32,512 nt of DNA from Pseudomonadota bacterium (GTDB lineage: Bacteria; Desulfobacterota; Syntrophobacteria; Syntrophobacterales; Syntrophobacteraceae). Positions 7,579-14,495 of this stretch are shown one piece after another. Position 1 is the stretch's first letter. Every line of letters starts with the position of its first letter. A model generated the notes under the pieces. The model searched no databases, had not been told where the DNA came from, and worked only from the letters and a program-made list of their open reading frames with translations. The position numbers were made by a program, and so were the translations under genes. The stretch spans positions 1 through 32,512 of the forward strand of contig JAEZXS010000204.1 in the NCBI GenBank assembly GCA_023442755.1, in the 5' to 3' direction.

Positions 7579-7629
7579 CCGCGGCCGTAATCCCTTTGGA
7601 AGCCGCGGTTGCTTATGTAGCTGCGGCTT
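7579..7629 (+). promoter_or_regulatory. Leader with mutually exclusive hairpins upstream of livK
   Basis: Segment 1 CCGCGGC (7579-7585) can pair with GCCGCGG (7602-7608). The same second segment, AAGCCGCGG (7600-7608), can instead pair with CTGCGGCTT (7621-7629). The second hairpin is followed by CACTTTTCTTG. The arrangement resembles an antiterminator/terminator switch, but the U-run is weak. Confidence 0.35.
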
Positions 7630-7674
7630 CACTTTTCTTGACTGGCAAATCAAAACGGCGGCAAAGGAGCAGCA

Positions 7675-8850
7675 ATGAAGGCAGTAAAAACCGTATTCGG
7701 CCCTGCAATTCTGTGGCTGGTTGTCTCGGCCCTCGTGCAACTTTCGTGTAACGCGCCGGTGTATGCGGCGAAAGAACCGTACAAGATCGGCGCCGTGTTC
7801 TCGATCACGGGGGTGGGGTCTTTCCTGGGAGAGCCCGAGAAGAAGACGGCGGAAATGATCGCGGACGAGGTGAACAAGCAGGGCGGCATTGACGGACACC
7901 CGCTGGAGTTGATCGTTGCGGACGACGAGAGCGATGCGACGAAATGCAACCTCGCCGTGAAAAAGCTGATAAAGAAGGATAGGGTTTCGGTCATAGTCGG
8001 TCCTACGCGAAGCGGGGAGAGCCTTGCGGTAGTAAACATCGCCGAAGAGGCGAAAGTGCCTCTTATTTCCTGCGCCACGAGCTATAAGATCGTCACCCCG
8101 ATAGAGAGCCGGAAATGGATCTTCAAGGTCGCCGGTTCGGATGCGCACGTGGTGGGCAAAATGTTCGACTACATGAAGGCGCACGGCATGCATAAGGTGG
8201 CGATCATGACCGATTCGAGCGGATACGGCGCCAGCGCCCGGGAAGAGTTTTTGAGATTGGCCCCGGAATACGGGATCACGCTCGTTGCCGACGAGCGGTT
8301 CGGCCCCCAGGATACCGACCTTTCGGCGCAGATGACCAAGGTTCGGTCCACGCAGCCGCAGGCCATCGTGAACTGGTCCGTCGGTCCGACCCAGATACTG
8401 GCCATCAAGAGCTGGCGCGACCTGGGAATGGATTCTGTCCCGCTGTTCCAGAGCCATGGTTTTGGAAACCTTAAAAATCTCGAACTGGCCGGCAAGGCGG
8501 CCGAAGGGGTTCTCCTGCCGCTTGCCAGGGTAAACGTCGGAACGCTTCTCCCGGACGGCCAGCCTCAGAAGCCGCTCATCCTCGCGTACACCAAGTCCTA
8601 CGAAGAGCGCTACAAGGAACCGGTTTCCTCTTTCGGCGGTCACGCCTGGGATTCCGTAAACCTTGCCATTGCCGCTATGAAAGCCGTGGGACCCGACCCC
8701 GCAAAGATCCGGGACTATATCGAGAATACGAAGGAGTTCGTCGGGATGCACGGGATTTTCAAAATGTCGCCCCAGGATCACAACGGCCTAAGCAAGGACG
8801 ATCTTGAAATGGTCGTGGTCAAGGACGGCAAGTGGGCGCTGGCGAAGTAG
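7675..8850 (+). CDS. livK: Branched-chain/aromatic amino acid ABC transporter substrate-binding protein
   Basis: This periplasmic receptor of a LIV-type (HAAT) ABC transporter captures the substrate and delivers it to LivHM. The 391-residue protein has an N-terminal signal peptide (hydrophobic to about residue 30, probable cleavage after PVYA) followed by the type I periplasmic-binding fold: YKIGAVFSITG, NKQGGIDGHPLELIVADDESD, VIVGPTRSG and a C-terminal AYTKSYEERYKEP. A Cys at LSC inside the signal region is a poor lipobox. The start ATG has AAAGGAG seven to eight bases upstream. It heads livHMGF but is separated from livH by a 492-bp repeat-bearing gap. The link with phenylacetate-CoA ligase and IorAB suggests aromatic amino acids as a substrate; this is inferred from context. 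Confidence 0.93.
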   Translation: MKAVKTVFGPAILWLVVSALVQLSCNAPVYAAKEPYKIGAVFSITGVGSFLGEPEKKTAEMIADEVNKQGGIDGHPLELIVADDESDATKCNLAVKKLIKKDRVSVIVGPTRSGESLAVVNIAEEAKVPLISCATSYKIVTPIESRKWIFKVAGSDAHVVGKMFDYMKAHGMHKVAIMTDSSGYGASAREEFLRLAPEYGITLVADERFGPQDTDLSAQMTKVRSTQPQAIVNWSVGPTQILAIKSWRDLGMDSVPLFQSHGFGNLKNLELAGKAAEGVLLPLARVNVGTLLPDGQPQKPLILAYTKSYEERYKEPVSSFGGHAWDSVNLAIAAMKAVGPDPAKIRDYIENTKEFVGMHGIFKMSPQDHNGLSKDDLEMVVVKDGKWALAK

Positions 8851-8889
8851 CGACTCCCTGCGGCATAACATAGACGTGAGCGGAGCGAG

Positions 8890-8910
8890 CCGGTCGATAT
8901 AGTCGACCGG
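8890..8910 (+). terminator. Terminator-like hairpin after livK
   Basis: CCGGTCGA and TCGACCGG pair perfectly around TATAG, 39 nt after the livK stop. There is no U tract. It may set the level of livK relative to livHMGF, as is common when the binding protein is needed in excess. Confidence 0.45.
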
Positions 8911-9010
8911 AGCATCACAGGTTGTCACTCCGGGAATAAGACAGTGTTACAATAAATGGCCGCTTGGGAGACTCCCACCCTCGCAGTCGAAACCCGGCGA
9001 AAAACAACGA

Positions 9011-9070
9011 CGTCATCCCGGCGCAGGCCGGGAGCCAGGCTTTATTCCCACTTTTGCTTGGATTATGACA
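9011..9070. repeat. Palindromic intergenic repeat, family B
   Basis: It starts cGTCATCCCGGCG, has an internal CCGGGAGCCAG and ends in ATGACA. The same layout recurs at 12866-12936 and 28858-28936: GTCA, then CCGGCG..CGCCGG, then CCAG, ending in TGAC. Confidence 0.6.
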
Positions 9071-9119
9071 CAGTCTCAACCGCCGGGGGCGGGAAATAGC
9101 AATAAGTCATGTACTGACC

Positions 9120-9179
9120 GTGGGAGAGGCTTTTAGCCTCGATGTCTTGGACAGCATCGCGGCTGCAAGCCGCTCCCAC
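9120..9179. repeat. Inverted pair of REP-like repeats, family A
   Basis: GTGGGAGAGGCTTTTAGCC at the left and the complement of GTGGGAGCGGCTTGCAGCCG at the right face each other, a BIME-like arrangement. Single copies are at 12811-12833 and 28390-28412. Confidence 0.65.
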
Positions 9180-9342
9180 AGAAATATTAGTGCAAATATC
9201 TGTGCCCGAAAAATTCTACGCCGGCCGGGCCTGATTGCAGCGGTATCCGCCCTGCCAAGGATCGACGGCCGCAAATCGCGGATAATGCGAAAAAATATTT
9301 CCTTATTTACAGATGAAATGTTAGACGAATCGTACCGGGAAA

Positions 9343-10278
9343 GTGAATCATGCTCAAGCAGGAGGCGCGGCTTCGGCCGTGAGACAGAGGTTGGGGACTG
9401 ATTTTCTCCAGTATGTCATCAGCGGACTGACCATCGGCGCAATCTATGCCATGGTTGCCATCGGTTACAATATCATCTACAGCGTGACCGAGATCATCAA
9501 TTTCGCCCAGGGCGAATTCGTGATGCTCGGCGGACTGTTCGCCGTATTCTTTGCAGGGACCCTGCACCTTCCGCTCTACCTCGCCTTCCTGTGCGCGATC
9601 GCCGTGACCGGGTGCGTCGGGCTCGCCATGGACCGCTTCGTCATCGGACGCGCGCGAAACGCGAGCGTCCTGTCCCTCATCATCGTCACGATCGCCGTTT
9701 CCATCATGCTCAAGGGAAGCGCGATGCTTAGCTGGGGCAAGGACCCCTACAGCCTTCCCGCTTTCAGCGCGGGCGGGCCGATCAAGGTTGCGGGAGCGGC
9801 CATACAGCCCCAGGCGCTCTGGATCGTAGGAATATGCGCCCTGGTTGTGATCGGGCTCACCCTTTTCTTCCGAAAATCGGTTTACGGGCAAGCGATGCTC
9901 GCCTGCGCGGACAATCCCAATGCCGCAAGGCTGGCGGGAATACCGGTCCGGTACATGGTTCTTCTTTCGTTCGTTTTGAGCGCCGCGATCGGGGCGGCGG
10001 CCGGCGTGATCATCACCCCGGTTTCCATGATGGATTATGACAGGGGCGCCCTCCTTGGGCTCAAAGGTTTCGGAGCGGCGGTGCTCGGAGGGCTTGGGCA
10101 GTTCTTCGGCGCGCTCGTCGCCGGGGCGATACTTGGGCTTGCCGAGTCCTTCTGTGCGGGCTATCTCTCCTCGGGCTACAAGGATGCCGTGTCGCTGGTC
10201 CTGCTCCTGCTTGCGCTTTTCCTCAAGCCTGAAGGTCTGTTCGGCAGCGGGGAAGCCGCAAAGCTGAAAAAGTTTTAG
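9343..10278 (+). CDS. livH: LIV-type ABC transporter permease LivH
   Basis: This is the inner-membrane permease that pairs with LivM to move amino acids from LivK. The 311-residue frame has the family start LQYVISGLTIGAIYAMVAIGYN and IINFAQGEFVMLGG, and about eight hydrophobic segments. The EAA-like cytoplasmic loop is around ARLAGIPVRYM and the C-terminal GLGQFFGALVAGAILGLAE is typical. The start is uncertain: GTG 9343 gives a 20-residue polar extension, GTG 9379 has AGGAGG 13 nt upstream, and TTG 9391 is closest to the usual family start. It is followed by livM after 11 nt, in an operon with livMGF. Confidence 0.92.
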   Translation: MNHAQAGGAASAVRQRLGTDFLQYVISGLTIGAIYAMVAIGYNIIYSVTEIINFAQGEFVMLGGLFAVFFAGTLHLPLYLAFLCAIAVTGCVGLAMDRFVIGRARNASVLSLIIVTIAVSIMLKGSAMLSWGKDPYSLPAFSAGGPIKVAGAAIQPQALWIVGICALVVIGLTLFFRKSVYGQAMLACADNPNAARLAGIPVRYMVLLSFVLSAAIGAAAGVIITPVSMMDYDRGALLGLKGFGAAVLGGLGQFFGALVAGAILGLAESFCAGYLSSGYKDAVSLVLLLLALFLKPEGLFGSGEAAKLKKF

Positions 10279-10289
10279 AGAAAGCATAC

Positions 10290-11273
10290 ATGGGCGGAAA
10301 AAACTGGCTCATTCTCCTCGGGGCGGCCGTATTCATCGGCGTATTCCCCTGGGTGGTGACCCCTATCAGAGCTATTTCCCACTACGTGGACGCCATGGTC
10401 TTCGCGGGCATCTTCAGCTTGGTCAGTCTCGGGTTGAGCCTGCTCATGGGATACGCCGGCCAGATCTCCCTTGCCCAGGCCGCATTCTTTGGAATCGGCG
10501 CTTATGCCTCGGGCATCCTCACCACCAAATTCGGCCTCAATCCCTGGCTCGCCATGCCGGTGGGAATGGTTGCCGGCGGAACGATCGCCTGGATCGTCGG
10601 AGTGCCTTCGCTGCGCCTCAAGGGCCACTATCTGGCTATGGCCACCCTGGGCTTCGGCGTCATCGTCAATATCGTCCTGGCCGAGGAAGTGAACTGGACG
10701 GGCGGCCCTTCCGGGATGGCAGACATACCGGCCCTGCGGATCGCGGGGCAAAAGATAGAGAGCGAAATCGCCTGGTACTATCTGGTCTGGGGCATCGTCT
10801 TCCTGGCGCTGGTCTTCTGCTTCCACATCCTCCATTCCCGGGTGGGGCGCGCGCTGAGGGCGATCCACGAGGAGGAAAAGGCAGCGGAGGCGGTCGGGGT
10901 TCCCACCGCCCGCTACAAGGTGAGAATATTCGTCCTGGGAGCGGTATTTGCGGCCTTGGCCGGAAGCCTTTATGCCCATTACGTAACCTGCGTAAACCCG
11001 AGTTCCTTTAACCTCATGTGGTCGATGCGGTTCATGCTGATGGTGATGGTGGGCGGGATGCAGAGCCTCTGGGGAGCCCTGGTCGGAACGGTTTTGATGA
11101 CCTTTATCGGAAACGAGTGGCTGCAGGTCTTCGCCGACCTCGAAGTGCTCGTCTACGGCACCATCCTGCTGATTGTGGCCCTTTTCCTGCCCGGCGGCAT
11201 CATATCCCTTCCGTCGAGGTTTTTCGTCCTGCGAAGGAAGCGGCATTCGACGCTCGAGGGTTCCGGATCATGA
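10290..11273 (+). CDS. livM: LIV-type ABC transporter permease LivM
   Basis: This second permease of the transporter has 327 residues and eight to nine hydrophobic segments. Family landmarks are SLGLSLLMGYAGQISLAQAAFFGIGAYA near the N-terminus, PSLRLKGHYLAMATLGFG, WTGGPSGM, and the coupling region HSRVGRALRAIHEEEKAAEAVGV. The stop codon overlaps the livG start (ATGA at 11270-11273), which indicates translational coupling. It would form the LivHM channel for LivK-delivered substrate. Confidence 0.94.
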   Translation: MGGKNWLILLGAAVFIGVFPWVVTPIRAISHYVDAMVFAGIFSLVSLGLSLLMGYAGQISLAQAAFFGIGAYASGILTTKFGLNPWLAMPVGMVAGGTIAWIVGVPSLRLKGHYLAMATLGFGVIVNIVLAEEVNWTGGPSGMADIPALRIAGQKIESEIAWYYLVWGIVFLALVFCFHILHSRVGRALRAIHEEEKAAEAVGVPTARYKVRIFVLGAVFAALAGSLYAHYVTCVNPSSFNLMWSMRFMLMVMVGGMQSLWGALVGTVLMTFIGNEWLQVFADLEVLVYGTILLIVALFLPGGIISLPSRFFVLRRKRHSTLEGSGS

Positions 11274-12052
11274 CGGCAGGCGGTCCCAACACGAACGGTT
11301 CCGTCCTGGAAATCGACGGACTGGAGATGCGCTTCGGCGGCGTCTCGGCCCTTCAGGGAATAGATTATTGCGTCGTCCCCGGGATAATCCAGGCGGTTAT
11401 CGGCCCGAACGGGGCCGGAAAGACAACGCTTTTCAACTGCATAAGCGGGATGCTTGCCCCTTCCGAGGGGCGGATCACTTTCGAGGACGTGAAAATCAGC
11501 GGCCTTCCCCCGCACCGGATTGCCGGGTTCGGGATTTCGCGCACCTTCCAGCACGTGGCTCTTTTCCGGAAAATGACCGTTCTCGAAAACGTGATGGTCG
11601 GACGCCATCCCAGGACTGGATCGGGCTTTCTTGCAACGGGTCTTCGCTTTCCCGGCATGCGGTCCGAAGAGAAAAAAATCCGGGCGAAGGCGCTCGAATA
11701 CCTGGATTTCGTCGGACTGGGCGACGCCGATTCCCGGGAGGCCGGAACCCTTCCCCTGGGCAAGCAGAAGATTCTCGAGATTGCCCGCGCCCTGGCCACC
11801 GAGCCGCGGCTCGTTCTTCTCGACGAACCGGCCGGCGGTCTCAACATGAAGGAGACGGAGGATCTCGGGGAACTCATCGAGCGCATAAAGCAGACCGGGA
11901 TAACCGTTATGCTGGTGGAACACGATATGAACCTCATTATGGACATTTCGGACCGCATCCTCGTGCTGAACTTCGGCCGCGTTCTCGCAACGGGGACTCC
12001 GAACGAAATAAAGGAAAACAGCGCGGTTATAGAAGCGTATCTGGGCTCGTAG
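11270..12052 (+). CDS. livG: LIV-type ABC transporter ATPase LivG
   Basis: This ATPase powers the LivHM permease. The 260-residue protein has Walker A GPNGAGKT (45-52), the Q-loop region FQHVALF, Walker B LVLLDEP (181-187) and the switch His in LVEHDM. The ABC signature reads LPLGKQ (161-166) where LivG proteins usually have LSYGQQ or similar; the Ser is Pro. The start is the ATG inside the livM stop; longer frames upstream only overlap livM. It lies 6 nt before livF. ATP hydrolysis in LivFG-type dimers can tolerate one weak signature, since LivF has an intact LSGGEQ. Confidence 0.93.
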   Translation: MTAGGPNTNGSVLEIDGLEMRFGGVSALQGIDYCVVPGIIQAVIGPNGAGKTTLFNCISGMLAPSEGRITFEDVKISGLPPHRIAGFGISRTFQHVALFRKMTVLENVMVGRHPRTGSGFLATGLRFPGMRSEEKKIRAKALEYLDFVGLGDADSREAGTLPLGKQKILEIARALATEPRLVLLDEPAGGLNMKETEDLGELIERIKQTGITVMLVEHDMNLIMDISDRILVLNFGRVLATGTPNEIKENSAVIEAYLGS

Positions 12053-12058
12053 GCACCC

Positions 12059-12790
12059 ATGCTGACCATAAAGAGCATTCATACCTATTACGGCAACATT
12101 CATGCGCTCAAGGGCGTGTCCCTCCACGTGAGCCGGGGGGAGATCGTCACCCTGGTCGGGGCGAACGGCGCGGGCAAAAGCACCCTTGTCAACACCGTCT
12201 GCGGCATGGTGCGGCCGACGCGCGGGCAGATAGAATTCAATGGAGCGCCCATAGACGGGCTTGCCCCGGAAAGCATCGTTCGCAAGGGGATCGCGCTGGT
12301 TCCCGAGGGACGGCAGATATTCGCGACCATGACGGTCGAAGCCAACCTGCTCATGGGAGGCTTCATACATCGGAATAATCCCGACCAGCTTCGCGAGGAC
12401 ATGGAACGGCTGTACGACCGGTTTCCGATACTGAAGCAGCGCAACCGCCAGCTTGCCGGAACGCTCAGCGGAGGCGAGCAGCAGATGCTTGCCATCAGCC
12501 GAGCGCTTATGTCCCGGCCGCAGCTCCTGGTCCTTGATGAACCGTCCATGGGGCTGGCGCCGCTGATCATTAAAGATATATTCGAGATCATCCGGGAATT
12601 GAAGGAAGAGGGGCGCACGATTCTGCTGATCGAACAGAATGCCCGTGCTGCCCTGAAGATAGCCGACCGCGGATACGTGCTCGAAATCGGCAAGGTGGTG
12701 CTGCAGGGCGACGGGCTGGAACTTCTCGAGCACAGGGAAGTGAAGCGGGCCTACCTCGGCAAGGGCGCCAAACAGATCTGGGAGGCGTAA
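12059..12790 (+). CDS. livF: LIV-type ABC transporter ATPase LivF
   Basis: This is the second ATPase subunit, 243 residues. It has Walker A GANGAGKS, Q-loop LVPEGRQIFATMTV (the REIF-type stretch characteristic of LivF), the intact signature LSGGEQQ, Walker B LLVLDEPSMGLAP and switch His replaced by the family-typical LIEQNA. It closes the livKHMGF set. The following 326 bp are filled with palindromic repeats before the ligase gene, so transcription may or may not continue. Confidence 0.94.
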   Translation: MLTIKSIHTYYGNIHALKGVSLHVSRGEIVTLVGANGAGKSTLVNTVCGMVRPTRGQIEFNGAPIDGLAPESIVRKGIALVPEGRQIFATMTVEANLLMGGFIHRNNPDQLREDMERLYDRFPILKQRNRQLAGTLSGGEQQMLAISRALMSRPQLLVLDEPSMGLAPLIIKDIFEIIRELKEEGRTILLIEQNARAALKIADRGYVLEIGKVVLQGDGLELLEHREVKRAYLGKGAKQIWEA

Positions 12791-12810
12791 GCCTCTGCCG
12801 GGGTGACACT

Positions 12811-12833
12811 GTGGGAGCGGCTTGCAGCCGCGC
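12811..12833. repeat. REP-like repeat, family A
   Basis: GTGGGAGCGGCTTGCAGCCG: GCGGCT pairs with AGCCGC. It is the same unit as in the pair at 9120-9179 and the copy at 28390-28412. Confidence 0.6.
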
Positions 12834-12865
12834 AGAATGATGACAAACTCTAAAATCGTCGTAAT

Positions 12866-12936
12866 CGTCATTCCGGCGAACGCCGGAACCCAGTGTTTTC
12901 AAACACTTCTGGACCCCGACTTTCGTCGGGGTGACG
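12866..12936. repeat. Palindromic repeat, family B
   Basis: It contains three nested or adjacent hairpins: TTCCGGCG/CGCCGGAA, a CCAG...CTGG stem, and CCCCGAC/GTCGGGG, bounded by GTCA and TGAC. Confidence 0.65.
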
Positions 12937-12951
12937 GATTGGGGGCTTTTT

Positions 12952-12991
12952 CTCGTTCCCATGCTCTGCGTCGCCGGAGCGTGGGAACGAG
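12952..12991. repeat. Palindromic repeat, family C
   Basis: CTCGTTCCCATGCTC pairs with GAGCGTGGGAACGAG, one G-T wobble. A shorter related copy lies at 28420-28450. Confidence 0.6.
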
Positions 12992-13116
12992 GGCGAAACA
13001 GCAATCTCAAGATATTTCCCAATATTTTGTGGGAGCGAAAGCCTCTCCCGCATTGGCGAATAAACCTGCGAGTCACACTGGTCCGAACCCAGTACCAATA
13101 TCCGGAAGGAAAAGCC

Positions 13117-14430
13117 ATGCCTATTTGGGAACCGGAAAAGGAATGCATGTCCCGGGACGCACTCCGGCAGACCCAGTTGGAGCGGCTTCAGGCAACTCTC
13201 AACCGCGTCTACCGCAACGTCTCGTTTTACCGGCGCAGGTTCAAAGAAGTGAATTTCCGGCCTGAAGACGACCTCGCCGATATCCAGGATATCGAGCGGC
13301 TGCCGTTTACGACAAGCCAGGACATAAGCGACAGCTATCCCTATGAGATGTTTGCCGTCCCGCTCCGGGAAGTGGTGCGGGTGCACTCGTCTTCGGGTTC
13401 CACCACCAATCCGCGCGTCGTCGGCTATACCCGCCAGGATTTGAAGACCTGGGCCAATCTCGTTGCGCGCGTACTGAGCGCGGGAGGCGTCGTCCAGGAC
13501 GATGTCATCCAGGTTACCTACGGTTATGGCCTTCTCACGGGCGGCCTGGGCATCCACTACGGCGCGGAGCGGATCGGAGCTTCGGTCCTGCCGACTTCCA
13601 TCGGGCGGACGGAGCGGCAGATCAAGATCATGCAGGATTTTCGGACTACCGTGCTTGCCTGCACGCCGAATTACGCCCTGGTGATCGCCGACCGCATCGA
13701 TGCGATGAAGCTGGAAATGAAGAATCTTTCCCTCAAGTACTGTATCTGCGCCGGGGAACCCTGGACGGAGACGGTGCGAAGCGAAATCGAGAACCGGCTT
13801 TTCGTGAAGGCGACGGACAATTACGGAATCACCGAAGTGATCGGGCCGGGAATCGCGGGGGAATGCCTGGAAAAGTGCGGCATGCACCTCCAGGAGGACC
13901 ATTTTTATGCCGAAATCATCGATCCGGTCACAAAACGCGTCTTGGAGCCTGGCTCAGAAGGCGAACTGGTGATAACCACCCTCACCAAGGAAGCCTTCCC
14001 GGTGATCCGGTACCGTACGGGCGACATCTGCAGCATCATGGACGAACCGTGCGCCTGCGGCAGGACGATGCGCCGCATCAGTCGCATTCGCGGCCGTTGC
14101 GACGAGACGGTTATCATCAAGGGGATAAACATCATCCCGGAGCGCATCGGCGATATTCTCCAGCAGATCAAGGGGGAGCGCCCGGTGTTCCAGTTGGTGG
14201 CCGTGCGCGAGGGGCGCCAGGACCAGCTCGAAATCTGGGTGGAGGTTACCGAACAGCTTTTCTATGATAAGATGCGCGAACAGCGTTCCCTAGTGGACTT
14301 CATGTGCAAGAAGATCGCGAATTTCAGCGGCATCACGCCCCGCATCAAGCTCGTCGAGAAGGGTTCCCTTCCGCGGGAAGGCGACCGCGTGAAGAGCTTT
14401 GTCGACCGCAGGCTGGAAGGCCGACGCTGA
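13117..14430 (+). CDS. paaK: Phenylacetate-CoA ligase
   Basis: This ANL-superfamily ligase activates phenylacetate (or a related aryl-acetate) to its CoA thioester with ATP. The 437-residue length fits PaaK. Landmarks are VYRNVSFYRRRF near the N-terminus, the phosphate-binding loop SSGSTTNP (92-99, usually SSGTTGKP), ACTPNYAL, the Y-G-I-T-E motif in NYGITEV, FPVIRYRTGD, CACGRT and the C-terminal hinge RIRGRCDETVIIKGINIIP. The start is ATG 13117 with GGAAGGA upstream; the longer frame is repeat sequence. It lies 65 nt before iorA. With IorAB it would handle aryl-acetates and aryl-acetyl-CoA from aromatic amino acids; the exact substrate is inferred. Confidence 0.92.
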   Translation: MPIWEPEKECMSRDALRQTQLERLQATLNRVYRNVSFYRRRFKEVNFRPEDDLADIQDIERLPFTTSQDISDSYPYEMFAVPLREVVRVHSSSGSTTNPRVVGYTRQDLKTWANLVARVLSAGGVVQDDVIQVTYGYGLLTGGLGIHYGAERIGASVLPTSIGRTERQIKIMQDFRTTVLACTPNYALVIADRIDAMKLEMKNLSLKYCICAGEPWTETVRSEIENRLFVKATDNYGITEVIGPGIAGECLEKCGMHLQEDHFYAEIIDPVTKRVLEPGSEGELVITTLTKEAFPVIRYRTGDICSIMDEPCACGRTMRRISRIRGRCDETVIIKGINIIPERIGDILQQIKGERPVFQLVAVREGRQDQLEIWVEVTEQLFYDKMREQRSLVDFMCKKIANFSGITPRIKLVEKGSLPREGDRVKSFVDRRLEGRR

Positions 14431-14495
14431 TTTTCACCATATCCGCTCAAAGAAAGATGTTCCGAACAAACCCGGTGTATGAATGGAGGCTTTGA

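Larger units (their letters stand above)
7261..7674. other. Divergent regulatory region between the NtrC-type gene and livK
   Basis: The region holds a sigma70-type promoter toward livK (7395-7424) and a roughly 240-nt leader with alternative hairpins (7579-7629). A search by eye for GG-N10-GC sigma54 sites gave only weak matches. Confidence 0.6.
8851..9342. other. livK-livH intergenic region rich in palindromic repeats
   Basis: No gene is supported here. It contains the hairpin at 8890-8910, a family B palindromic repeat (9011-9070) and a back-to-back pair of family A repeats (9120-9179). AT-rich sequence follows and may hold a livH promoter. Confidence 0.6.
12791..13116. other. livF-paaK spacer made largely of palindromic repeats
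   Basis: No gene is supported. Copies of repeat families A (12811-12833), B (12866-12936) and C (12952-12991) lie in succession, with another A-like hairpin (GTGGGAGCG near 13029). An open frame running into paaK from 12931 is repeat-coded and should not be taken as its N-terminus. Confidence 0.65.

Noticed and set aside
9120..9401. Small plus-strand open frame in the livK-livH gap
   Set aside because: It is formed largely by the inverted family A repeats and runs into livH in another frame.
11153..12871. Minus-strand open frame of 572 codons across livG and livF
   Set aside because: GC-rich codon bias produces long antisense frames; the plus strand holds two intact ABC ATPases.
12931..13116. 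N-terminal extension of the phenylacetate-CoA ligase
   Set aside because: The stretch is translated repeat sequence without a ribosome site; ATG 13117 gives the normal family length.
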